From contig JASAMV010009038.1 in assembly GCA_030248065.1 (NCBI GenBank), positions 1 to 64,000 of the forward strand: DNA of 64,000 bases. The letters are read 5' to 3'. Origin of the DNA: Rhynchonema sp. JSB1_4 (Eukaryota; Nematoda; Chromadorea; Monhysterida; Xyalidae). The notes beneath the pieces are model-generated. The model made no database searches, had not been told where the DNA came from, and saw only the letters and a list, made by a program, of their open reading frames with translations. Position 1 is the first letter of the stretch. Every line of letters begins with the position of its first letter. Shown here piece after piece: positions 1 through 12,500 of the stretch. Position numbers and translations under genes: made by a program.

Positions 1-103
1 GTTTCAGCATCAAGCCAAATTTGCCCGTCTTCAATCTCAGTTCCATCCAGTTTTGTCATATTTAATTACCAACTAATTTATGCGATCAACGACTAATATG
101 ACG

Positions 104-516
104 TGTGCTTCCGGGCCGAAAAAAACAGTTTTTAACGGTTTTTTTCAGAAAAAAAACCCGAAAAAACTTTTTTCCGACGCTCGGAACAATACGTTTTTAT
201 TTACCCGAATTTTTTTTCCAAGTGGCAACTTTTGGAAAATTTTCCAAAAATTTAGGAGTCATTTTCTTAGATTGCGAGAGGATGTTGTCAAAACCAAATA
301 TTAATCGGTACTAAACAGTTCAAAATCAGCACTTTCTAATCTCCAAGTGCATTTTTAGCCTGTTTCAGGTTATTTCCCGGCGAAATGTTCTCAAAATAAC
401 CGTTTTTGGACCATGGATATCCTTAAATACTGGAAAAAGTATTTGAAAAAACCGTTTTTTTCCCTGAAAAAGGTTTTTTTCCAAAAATATATTTTCTGAA
501 AAAATACGCAACTATA
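104..516. mobile_element. hAT-like MITE (family shared with 38985-39382)
   Basis: Flanked by ATATGACG (96-103) and GTATGACG (517-524), an 8-bp target duplication with one mismatch. The ends (TGTGCTTCCGGG and the complement TATAGTTGCG) are weakly inverted. The interior is largely the same as 38985-39382, including the stretch around TCGGTACTAAACAGTTC. Non-coding. Confidence 0.6.
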
Positions 517-1126
517 GTATGACGCAAAATCAGTTCCCCATCGTCCAAACGCAAACAAGTCTGCACAAAAAGGTCCGAAATATCGTAATATAACTAATTC
601 AATCAGAGAAGAAAAATGTTCAGAAAATTTTAGGTCTCGGCCCACTATGAGACCAAGGCGATAAAACACACCGTTCGCAAATGAAAACATTGTTATAACG
701 TTTAGAAAATGTCGGTCCACGATCAGACCAAGGCGATAAAACACACCGATCACAAATGAAAACATTGTTATTTCCACAACGAATCAATGTTTATTCCACA
801 CCAATCGCACCAAAATTCATAGTGAATTGAAAAATATTATGCTGTTGCTTATGGCTGTGCTGCGATTTGACTCTCACAATGGCTCCAGGCACAGAATCCA
901 AAACACGACAATTATCAATACATCATGCATGCCACAAGCAACACGACCACAAAACACACAAAAAACAACAATAACAATGTACTATTTCAAATTTGATACC
1001 GCAAAAATAAGCAAACAAACAGTCAAACATAAACATAAAAAGACAAAAAATCTTCTGCCAAAAAATAACTGTGCACTGTTCTAAATGAATACTGAAATGC
1101 CCAAAAATTCTCAAAGCACCTTTCAA

Positions 1127-3580
1127 TCAATCACCAGATTCACGTTTCGATTTCGATTTTTTTTTGGCCGATTTCTCTTCACCGAACTTACGCTTACGCC
1201 TCCTGTCGCCCTCCAACTCTTCATCCAAACCGACCGCTGCCATTCCCACCATGACACCCTCATCTGCGTGTTTCTTCTGTTCGTGATGCAATCGTGCAAG
1301 TCGAGTCCCACAAAGTCGCCGACATTCCTACACAAGAATATAAGGGCCAATAAAAACGTCAGAACAACGTAGACGAAAATTAAGAAACAACTAAGTATTG
1401 GCCATGTGATTCGGTAGTGCGTGTGATGTTAATCGTGCTACTAGGTTATTGTGTAGTTTAGCTGTGCGACCAGTATCAAGTTGCGGTCTTTATTGTACGA
1501 CTATTTTCTGATGCTCGTCGCACAACTAGGAAATGCAGCTATTATGGTAATGGCTGTGTAACTCGGTGATACGTGTGATGTTAGTCGCGCGACTACGTTA
1601 TAGTGCAGTTGTTCGACCAGTATCAAGTTGCGGTCTTTATTGTACGACTATTTTCTGATGCTCGTCGCACAACTAGGCACTGCGGGTATTAGCCGTGTGA
1701 TTCGGTAGTGCGTGTGATGCTAATCGTACGACTAGGTTATAGTGCAGTTTAGTTGTGCGACCAGTATCAAGCTGCGGTTTTAATTGTACGACTGTTTTCT
1801 GATGCTCGTCGCACAACTAGGCAGTGCGGGTATTAGCTGTGTGATTCAGTAGTGCGTGTGATGCTAATCGTACAACTAGGTTATAGTGTAGTTTAGTTGT
1901 GCGACCAGTATCAAGTTGTGGTCTTAATTGTACGACTATTTTCTGATGCTCGTCGCATAAATAGACAGTGCGGGTGCGACTAGGCTGCAGTGTGGTTTAG
2001 TTGTGCGACCAGTATCAAGGTGCGGTCTTAATTGTACGACAATATCTGATACTCGTCGCACAACTAGGCAGTGCGGGTGTTATGGTAATGGCTGTGTGAT
2101 TCGGTAGTGCGTGTGATATTAATCGTGCAACTAGATCACAGTCTAGTTTAGTTGTGCGACCAGCATCAGGTTGCGGTCTTAATTGTACGACTATTTTCTG
2201 ATGCTCGTCGCACAACTAAGCGGTGCGGGTATTATGGTAATGGCTGAGTGACTCGGTAGTGAGTGTGATGTTAATCGGGCGACTAGATTATAGTCTAGTT
2301 TAGTTGTGCGACCAGTATGAAGTTGTGGTTGCGGTTGTTGTACGACTATTTTCTGATACTCGTCGCACAACTGGGCAGCCTTCAAAATGATTTTGTTGCC
2401 TTTTGTCATTACTGTTTTCTATGCCCATGCCTATCAGGTTTTTGAGTGCATTACTTTTGTTGTTTGCTTTGTTGCGTCATCGAGAACGACACAAAAGATT
2501 TTTTTTTGCGTTTCATATTTTCTTGGCCATAATTAGTTGTAGAACCCGTCATAATGCATGATAATCACTATTAGAACCGGCTGTAGAGTTCAGTATGAAG
2601 ATGCGGTCTTAATTGTACGACAATATCTCATACTCGTCACACAACTAGGCAGTGCGGGTGTTATGGTAATGGCTGTGTGACTCGGTAGTGCGTGTGATGT
2701 TAATCGTGCGACTAGATCACAGTCTAGTTTAGTTGTGCGACCAGTATCAAGTTGCGGTCTTAATTGTACGACTATTTTCTGATGCTCGTCGCACAACTAG
2801 GCAGTACGGGTATTGGCCGTGTGACTCGGTAGTGCGTGTGATGTTAATCGTGCGACTAGGTTAAAGATATTGAAGTCACCTAAGATGCAACCGATTGTTA
2901 AGAAGACTTACAGTCACCCGACAAACAAGTCGGTCGTATGGATTTCTCAGATTCGTCGGATACCGAAATTTCTCCGCAGCGCTCCACGAACCATCCGCAT
3001 TTTCCGAACCAACATGATTGCATTTGATCCGATGCCGTAATTTTTGATCGACCGTGTACATCTTTTTGTCACATACGTTGCACACTAAAAATAAAACAAC
3101 AAGTCTCTCTGGTAACGAACGCAGACTTAGTCCCGCAACTAGCAACTGATATCATACAGATACAGCCAATGTTAATCGCACAACTATTAGCTTTGAAACG
3201 TTCAATTTCGACACCGGAAACTAATCGCACAACTGACAACTCATACCGCACGGCCAGAGCTACAGTACATTTCCCAGTAAGGCGTAGCTGCACGAGTGTA
3301 CAACTAATTTGCATGCAGTACTTAACAAGCAGCATTTTGTGGCTTTCCCTACCTTTTTTTTCATAAAAACGTACGGTAGTCGCACAACAAACAACTTATT
3401 AGTCATGACACACTGCTACAAAAAAATAACAGAAAAATAAAAATAAAACTCCCTACATTCCATTTTCGTCTGTTCCTGCAACGTCTGCTTCCGACGTTCC
3501 GGTCCTCGAGCAATCGTCTCACCAACCACAGCTCCTCCATCGCCACCCCCACCAACCACCGCCAATCGCAGACCAAAATT
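1127..3580 (-). other. C-terminal zinc fingers and basic tail of the JmjC gene
   Basis: Three exons (3580-3457, 3084-2918, 1327-1127). The phase 1 join at 3457/3084 creates LCNVCDKKMYTV, starting a C-x2-C-x12-H-x3-C finger. The phase 0 join at 2918/1327 creates CRECRRLC..., completing a C-x2-C-x12-H-x4-H finger split by an intron that holds the minisatellite at 1.4-2.9 kb. The final exon ends in a Lys/Arg-rich tail (GDRRRKRKFGEEKSAKKK) resembling a nuclear localisation signal, then TGA at 1127-1129. That two exons 1.6 kb apart complete one classical C2H2 spacing is good evidence for the splice. Confidence 0.6.
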
Positions 3581-6500
3581 CTGAAAATGCACCGAAAAAC
3601 ACATGGATGACAAAAATAAAAATAGTGCTCGGAAACATTACAAAATTTTTTATTCACAATTTAGCAAAAACTAAACCAAGCACTATACAAAAAAAAAAAC
3701 CGACCGTGCGTACCTAGACCATCATGGTGAACGGACTATTTTCGAGGTTCAAGGATGGCAGATACGCCACAATACAAATCTTGGATTTTGTACTTTTCTC
3801 CTTATTTAAAAAACCGTAAAAGAGAAATTTTAACGACTAGGGATACGAGTGAGGGACAACGGGATCTGTCCACACATAAAAATTACAAGGGTACGAAATA
3901 TAACATCCTATACGTAAACATACCAACAACACACTATGCACCGATGAAACAAAGTTGATGAAATCAGCATCGTCATCAAACCCCCAACGCTCTCGGTGAC
4001 GCAATACACCGAATGGCACATCACCAGCAGTCGTCGTTTGGCAAATCTCGCTGAACACGATCGACAAAAACGCGGACACCCATCGGTACGGACGACGCGT
4101 GATTGGATCCTGTGCATACACATAAATAGACACATGTTTCTTTCACAAACTTCACCCGGAAATTCAAACTGGTATTCCATGACACGATGTTTCCCAAATC
4201 AACTAAAACCAAAACATATTTCCACCATTCAAAAACCAACAATAAGATGCGCGTCATGTTGCAAAACCATTTCTTTCAGATGTTTTCGAAACCCCAACAC
4301 GACCGGATGCGACGACATAGCTTCCTCCATGCCATCCATTCCGACCTGCACGTCCATGAACCTGAGAAACAAAAGTCAGGTTAAACAAACCCATAAATAA
4401 ATATAATGACGAATAACTTACAAAAAACCAAAAACAAGAAAAAACAACTCACTTCTTGGACAAATGAAAACCCGATTTCAGATAGAAGGACCCTCCAACA
4501 GCAAGCGTCTTTTTCTTTGTGTACACAGCATGCACAGCACCCGGCGGCAGCACGATACATTGGCCAGCAGTCACCTGAAAAAACACGGGCTGAAAAGAAA
4601 GAAAAACCATAGAAAAATTTTTAGACGAAAACAAGCCATTTTTTTACGTAAAAACCGTCGAACAACTAACATTCTTATAAGCTAGTCGCACAACTTACAC
4701 GCACACAAACGAGTCGCACAATTAGCATTCTCATAAGCCAGTCGCACAACTGGCATCCGTATGCCTTTGCGAATGGGTTAAGGACCTATGGACTGCATTT
4801 AGAAAAGTCCGAAATACGACTTTTTGTCAAGAATGCTTTCCCTCCAACCCACTAGTTTGATGATTTGGGGGGTTGGGGGGGGGGTTTACCCCCCCCTGGT
4901 ATGGGGTATGGGAAATCGGCCGGGGGTATGGGGTATGGGAAATTTTTCACTTTTAGAACAAGCACCCCTAAGAAATGACTTTTTGACCCCGAGAAGTACC
5001 AAAATTGGCCATTTTTCGTCCAAAAATGTCAAAAATCGCTTACTACCGCAAGAAAACTCTGTTTTAAGCGCTTTTTAGACCAATTTTGGCACTTTTAGAA
5101 GATTTTTGGGTCATTTTTTTTCAAAACCCCACCCTCGGGTATGGGAAATTTTTGAGTTTTTGGACCCCCATGGGAAATTTTTGATTTTTGGGGGTATGTA
5201 TGGGAAATTTCCCGAAAATTGGGCTGGGTATGGGAAAATTTCGATTTCTCAACGACACCACTGTACACGAATGCCATTCAAAATTGTGTGTCACACCTGC
5301 AAAAAGTGCCCAATTTACCCGCCCCTGGCCGAAACCTGGATCCGCCACTGCTGTAACGCATGAAATAACCCAAAAAACTAACTTTCATCAAAAAGAAATC
5401 ATCAGAATCAACACCCTCAACATCGGGCAACCAGTAACGATTGCACACAATATCACCGTGATGTTTCACTTCCAACGACTGCTTGACGTACTTTCGAAAT
5501 TTTGTCGATACGGCAAACACTGTAATAAAGTACCTAGGAGCAAGTTGCACATTTTAAAGTTCTAAATTTTTTAAATGCAAACTTCACCTAAAAAGTGTCT
5601 AAAAAAGTCGACAATAACAGAAAAAAACACCCACCACCAGTGGTGTCGTTGGGAAATCACAAAGTGAGCATACCGGACACCCAAAATCAAAAATTTTCGG
5701 ATGCCGGATACCCAAAATGAAAAATCTCTGATACCAGGGGAAGGGGTTGCTCCCTAGGATAAAAAATTTCGGATACCCAGGGGGGGGGTGTTCAAAAAGG
5801 TCATTTTTAGCGGAAAATCGAGCAAAGTCGGTGTTGATACCCCAAAAAATTGGTCATTTCGGGGTCATGCTTGCGCGAGCAAGCGATTTTGAGCATTTTG
5901 CAGGTAAGAAATTGGCGATTTTTACCGTTTCGGAAAAATTTTAGTTTTGGATACCCCTCGACAGAGTCAGGATACCCGAAACCGCTGGGAGAAAAAATCA
6001 AGATACCGGATACCAAGGGGGGGGGAGGGAACCCCCTCCCCAACGACACCAGTGCCCACCACAAAAATTAACAGTAACCAAACATACCTTTCGAACCCGA
6101 GAAAACAGTCATGTATATAAACGGCGCCATAATGTCGACATGTATATCCGTGAAACATCGGGGCATGCTGAACACGACGCAATGTTTGAACAGATCAGAC
6201 TCGTCTTGCGACGCTGAGGGCAGCAAAACAGCCATTTGCAACAGATACGCCGGGATCGTGAACACATCCGACCTAAAAACATTTTTAAGTTCTAAATACC
6301 GAAATAAATAACGTAATTTTAAGTTTAAAACCCAAAAATCTCATTTTTTAACCATACAGTAATCAAAACTAAAATATTACTAACAGCTCATCACATTGAC
6401 CATTCAAGAAATTCAATTTGAGTCCTTTGTCCTTTGAAATCTTTCTCCAAACATACTTCAGCGATTTCGGCGTGATACGACCCCTGTACGGCTGCTGAAT

Positions 6501-9500
6501 CGCACTATCTGTCACGGAACACCACACTTGACCTGCAAAAAAGATGTGATCACAATCACGATGCACAACGGAATGGAAGCGCAATTTAAAAATATATTGG
6601 TCGCACAACTAGCACTCATAATTTAGTCGCACAACTAGCACTGTCACTAACTAATCGCACAACTAGCGACCTTATAAACTCGTCGCACAACCGACACGCG
6701 CATAGAATAGTCCCACAACTAACACGCTGGAACCACAGTGCAACCGAAATGTTGTAAAATAAAATGAACTAGCTCCACGCATTTCTTTTGCAACTGAGAG
6801 CAGGGGTGTCGTTGAGATTTTTTTTCCCATACCCTGCCCAATTTTCGGGAAATTTCATATACATAGGCACCCCCAAAAAATCAGGGGGGGGGGGTTCTCC
6901 AAAAAATTGAAAAAATTCCCGTACCCGAGGGGTGGAGGTTGTTGAAAAAAAATGACCGCAAAAATCTTCAAAAAGTACCAAGAAGTCGTCTAAAAGCGTT
7001 TAAAATGGTTGCGGGAACAAGCGATTTTTGAGACTTTTAGTCGGAAAATGGTAAATTTTGCTACTTCTCGGGACCAAAAAGTCATTGCTTAAGGGTGTTT
7101 GTTCCAAAAGGGAAAAAATTCCCATACACCATGCCCCGGCCGATTGCCCGTACCCCATACCAGGGGGGGGGCAACGACACCACTGTAACTGAGAAGTGAA
7201 AAAAACGTGCGTGACTAGCGCATTGCGTACAGATTTAAACGTAAAAAAACAAACCTTGTTGCTCCGATATCCATTCTGTGAATGACTGGATTTCATCGGC
7301 ACTCACAGCACCATTCACCAGAACCGGCTTCAAATGTTCCACTTCGTCGGGGTCACATTCCAACCACGACCGAAAATGGTCATAAGCTGCCATTTTGTCA
7401 ACAGAAACGAAATCGACACCATCGGCACTGAAAAAAAACAAATTGGGCTGGGTATGGGAAAATTTCGATTTCTCAACGACACCACTGGGATGGGAGGTAT
7501 TGGCCCAGAAATCAAAAAAAGGAGGGGTATAAAATTGGGCGAAATAATGCAACAATAAGCCTTAAAATGCGTATTTGTGTGCACGTATGAGAACATTTGA
7601 ACGAATTTGACCATTTTGGCCCACAAAATGGTCATTTTGGCACTAAAATCAACATTTTTTTTTCACTTGATGGCCAGAAAAAAGAAAGCTAGCTAGCAAG
7701 TTTGGGGGGGAAGGGAAGGTTTCGGTGCAAAAAAGCTACCTAGCAGTTTGGGGACTAATAACCCACCCCCCCCCCTAGACTATAGTGTGGTTTAGTTGTT
7801 CGACTGGTCGTCGCACAACTAGGCAGTGCGGGTCTTGGCTGTGACTCGGTAGTCCGTGTGATGTTATCGTGCGACTATCGTGCGGTTATGGTGTAGTTTA
7901 GTTGTGCAACCAGTATCAAGTTGCAGTCTTAAGTGTACGACTGTTAGTCGTGCAACTAGGTAATAGTGTAGTTTAGTTGTGCGACCAGTGTCAAGTTGCA
8001 GTCTTAATTGTACGACTATTTTCTGATGCTCGTCGCACAACTAGACAGTACGGGTATCAATTTTGGCACTGAAATCAACTTTTTTTTTGCACTTGATGGT
8101 CGGAAAACAAGAAAGCTAGCTAGCCAGTCTTTGGGGGGGGGGGGGGGCACTAATACCCCCCCCCACCCCAACTACATCACTACCTTTTTCCAATCATAGG
8201 AAAAACTCCATTTTCCATCAGTAGAAAACGTTTTTTTTTTCACCTCAACAATAAAAAAAACCATAAAATTATTAAATGGAGACTAACGCCTGTCTCAATC
8301 CTTCCAACATTTGTTTGGTGCATCGATGAACATAGCGACCAATTTCTTCGTCAGACAAATCGTCGACAGTAACATTAGATGTCGATTGATTAGCATCCAT
8401 GACCTCCAAAGTCACATTAATGCAAGTTGGTTTTTCGCGCTGTAAAATTCTATAACAGAGCTACACCATACAACCCTACACCATACAAGTATAAAAAGAC
8501 CTGTTAAAGCAAGACATCTCGTTAACCCAGCTCAAACAACGAAATATACTTGCAAAAATTACCTTGACGGATGTTCTGCACGTCTAACACGTATTCGTTC
8601 AACTTCTGGGGTACGCCGGTAACGATCCTTTCGCTTAGCACTCTCGGCCACGGGATCCGAATTTCGCTGTCGTCTCTTCGTTTCATCATTTTTCTCACGG
8701 GTAACTGCCAAATGATGCCTGCATCCTTTTTTGTAGTCATCACGGTGTCGCGGTGACCACAAATGGCATTTTCCACAGAAAATCAAATTTTCATTCTCGC
8801 CAAAACTGTCGACCTCGGAATTGAGATGGATCTGAAATGGATGCAACCTTTTGAAATAAGTAAGAGAACCATTTTTATTATAATAATAATCTTAAACGCA
8901 CATTGTAATAGCCATGAAAAGCACTCCGGTCAATACATGGAATCGTGACTGTTTGTCTTTTCTCCTTTTTTGACGACCATACACCGTAGTGATCACTGCA
9001 CAATCTCCGATTAAGCAGCAGTGTTGCGCTACAACAATCGCACTTGCACTCAACAGGTTCGGTGTAGTCTTGATCCTGAATAATATTCAAAAACCTAAAA
9101 ACCAACACCCAAGTTATTATTTTCAGCACAATACACGCAATGAAAACTAACAAAAACAAAAACGCAAAAATTACCTTCGTACAATGGTTATTCAGTTCAG
9201 TTGAATGTTTGTCACACAGCAAATAATTGTTACTCCTATCGCCAATTCCGCCCCGTTTTAACTGAACGACACCAGCACGCGCGCAGTCCTTCAAACGAGT
9301 TGCATCAAGGCTGCATCGCATTCGACATTGAAGCACGCAGCACTGCAATGTACCAACGATAACTTTTTTAAAAAAATGCATCCATTGTTCATTATACATA
9401 CATTCGACTGTAGTAAACTGTACTGGTCCACAGCATAATCGCACAATCGCACAACTAGGCTAATTAAACTTCAGAAATTAGTCGCACAACTTGCCATCAA

Positions 9501-12500
9501 TAATCTACGCAGTAGTCGCACGACTACCAACTTACAAAACAAAATAACAAACTGGTTAAAACTTTCTCTTTCTTTTTTTTAGTATCATCACCATGATTTT
9601 TGGAATCTGAAAATGCCATCAATCCTGCTAGTAGTTGTTCAACTAGTGTTTGTACTTTCACAGTATTTTGCTTTTACCAGTTTGCTATTTTGCAAGTTGC
9701 TAGTCGTGCGACTAGTGTGTAGATTTTTTTCATGGCAAATAGTGCGACTAATCTCTGATGTTTATGAGCCTAGTTGTACGACTATGCTCAGGATCAGTAC
9801 AGTACTAATTAGTACTAATTCTAAAAAACATTAAATGTCAGCAAACCCGGAATCGTCTCTGTTGCAAATCACTTGCGTAAACCGATTCGTTTCGCGCCTC
9901 CAGACGATCCCTGGCAGACCAACTTGAACAATTGCCACACACGGGCATGGCAATGTGCTCGTTCGTGTCGGACGGAATAACCAAGACCTACAATACGCAT
10001 CAAATCTTTCAAAAGTTCGCTGTGATACACCAAGCGACAACTAAGAGCAATATACCTCTTCATATTTTTTCAAGATCGACTCATCATAGCCGAAACATGA
10101 CATCACTAGCTGAACTTTGTCGTTGGCACTGCACAGGTACCGATGCACATCACATTTCTTTGCAGACATGACCATTTTAGCTGCGCACCCTTCGCAGTTG
10201 ACAATCACAGTCTTGGACTCACTTTCCTGAAAAAAAATACTAAAGTCCTGTGCTAAGCAAACAACTTACAAACAACCAAACAAACAACAAACAACGCAAA
10301 AACAGTCAACAAACCAAATCCTCGCTGTTTTCGTAGTGATTATCGTCACTGAGCTGTTGCCAGTGATCGACACACAGCATCTTGCGCGAATCAGCCACTC
10401 GGAAGTCAGGCTTCAACTCGACAACGCAAGCAACGCCAGAAATATCCCGATCGCCCCATTTGTTGCAGCCCTTTGCGCAGCACAATTTCTAAAAAAATAG
10501 CAACAAACAAAGAACAAAACGTCACTGACCTTCAATATAAGAATTTAAAAAGAATTTAAAGAAAGAATTTAAATTAAAGAATTTAAATTTCAAATAAAAC
10601 AATTTCAAATGAACATTACAAAGAAAATCATAAAAACACCCGAGCTAACCTTTCGTTGCCACATATTCCGTCGCTCGGTGGACCAGTCGTGACACAAACC
10701 GCAAACGTGCATTGTGTCCTTGAAACCACCCTTGGAAGTCTCGAACAACTGAAAATCAACAAAATAATTTCTTATTTGGCTGCAAGCATTACAACAAGCC
10801 ATCCGATGAAACCTTTTCGTATTCCAGCAATGTTTTTTTGTCATAGTTTGCACATGACATAACGATAGAGTGTCCAGCAGCTGTGCGATGCACGTGACGA
10901 CCACAAGTATCGCTCGAAAACCGCAGCGACTCCCCACAACCGACACACTTACGGATGCACGGCTTGAAAGGATCCTACGAACAAATAAATCATTGAATTT
11001 ACAGCATCTATTTCTTAACAGCGAAAAATCCCAATATTATTAAATTCGCCTACATCCGATGCATCATGACATTCCAATTGCGCATGATGATTGGCGCACA
11101 ATTTCCCGTCCGCCTCGCTCACCCCCGGCTTCAACAAGGTCGCGCTCGAGTGAAATCGTGGAACAAATGCCACTTTGCCAGCGGCGTGACAACCGGCCAC
11201 GATACACCGAGGCTGAAACGTTATTACAAATCGTTCACACAGTCGCAATACATACAATCACAAAATGTTTTTTTTTATAAGCGCACACCTAAAATCAGAA
11301 ACTGCGCTACCTAGCTCTACGACCAACATCAGAAACTAGTCGCACAACCAAATCCGGATTACGCACTGCAAAAACCTAGTCGTAGAATGAAACCGGATAT
11401 TGCGTTGCCCAGTTGTGCGACCAGCATCAGAAACTAGTCGCACAACGAAATCCGGGTTCTACACTAGCTAGCTGTACGACTAAAATCACAAAGTAACAAA
11501 ATTGTCGCACAGGATCACCACTACATGTTACCTGTCGGGTCTTCCTTCGATTCGTCGTTGCACTGACATTCCACGACTTCTTGGTCCGGTTTGTACCTTT
11601 GTTCAGCTGTTGTCTTCGTTCACGATGCGCAATGGGCTGCAAAATTAAATAACCCGTTCCACAATGAAAACAACCAATAAACTACTTCAATTCAACGATA
11701 AAGAATCGGATAAAAATTAGATTATGACATACCACAATTTCGCTATTGTTCGGCGACCTTGTCAATTCTGGTGCCACGGGGGGAATCTGAATATGTTTTA
11801 ATTGCACATACATTTCCAAAACTTGAACCTGGAAACTAAAAAATTCAATAATCGTACATTTTCGGTATTATCCATTGAAATCGTTGACTGAGTGTCATCA
11901 TCTGACTCCATCGTCACAGTTTCATCGCTGCCGCAACTCGAAACAGCGTCGACTGCGGACTGACACGATGTGTTGTCTCCATTGTTTGTTCGGTTCTGCA
12001 AATAAAGTAAAACATTCGAGAACCAGCATGAAAGCATGAATTGATAAATGATAAAAGACTGGCGTCTGACGACGAGCATCAGAAAATAGTCGTACAATTA
12101 AGACCACAACTTGATACTGGTCGCACAACTAAACTACACTATAACCTAGTCGCACGATTAACATCACACGCACTACCGAATCACACGGCCAATACCCCCA
12201 CTGCCTAGTTGTGCGACGAGCATCAGAAAATAGTCGTACAAATAAGACCGCAACTTGATACTGGTCGCACAATCGTGCGACTAGATTACAGTTTAGTTTA
12301 GTTTAGTTTAGTTATCGCCGGGCATCCAGCACCACAAACTGTGAACCCAATCGCTCAGATACAATCGCAAAACTGATAAAGCTATTTTCTCACGTTTTCC
12401 GTGTCCGGCATGGCTTCTTCGTCGACTGTGGTACCGGCATGGCTTCTTTCATCCGCACCATCCACTGACGAATCGGACGTCGCAGCGCCACTACCCACGC

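Larger units (their letters stand above)
4453..7427 (-). other. JmjC catalytic core exons (KDM2/KDM7-like)
   Basis: Exons 7427-7255, 6532-6385, 6272-6088, 5519-5383 and 4574-4453 translate to a divergent JmjC domain. The exon at 6272-6088 contains HCVVFSMPRCFTDIHVD, the counterpart of the KDM2/KDM7 segment ending in the iron-binding HxD. A Lys lies 17 residues after that His (SGSKVFAV), where these enzymes bind 2-oxoglutarate. The last exon has LPPGAVHAVYT followed by LAVGGSFYL, matching the family's second iron-binding His and its conserved GG region. First to second His spacing is about 78 residues, close to the family. The FGGTS segment after HxD is replaced by IMAPF, so the substrate pocket is unusual. 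Introns here carry two hAT MITEs (5638-6054, 6800-7186). Confidence 0.75.

Noticed and set aside
4860..7560. Repeated short frames encoding NRNFPIPS-like peptides
   Set aside because: They are translations of the GGTATGGGAAA repeats of hAT MITEs, not exons.
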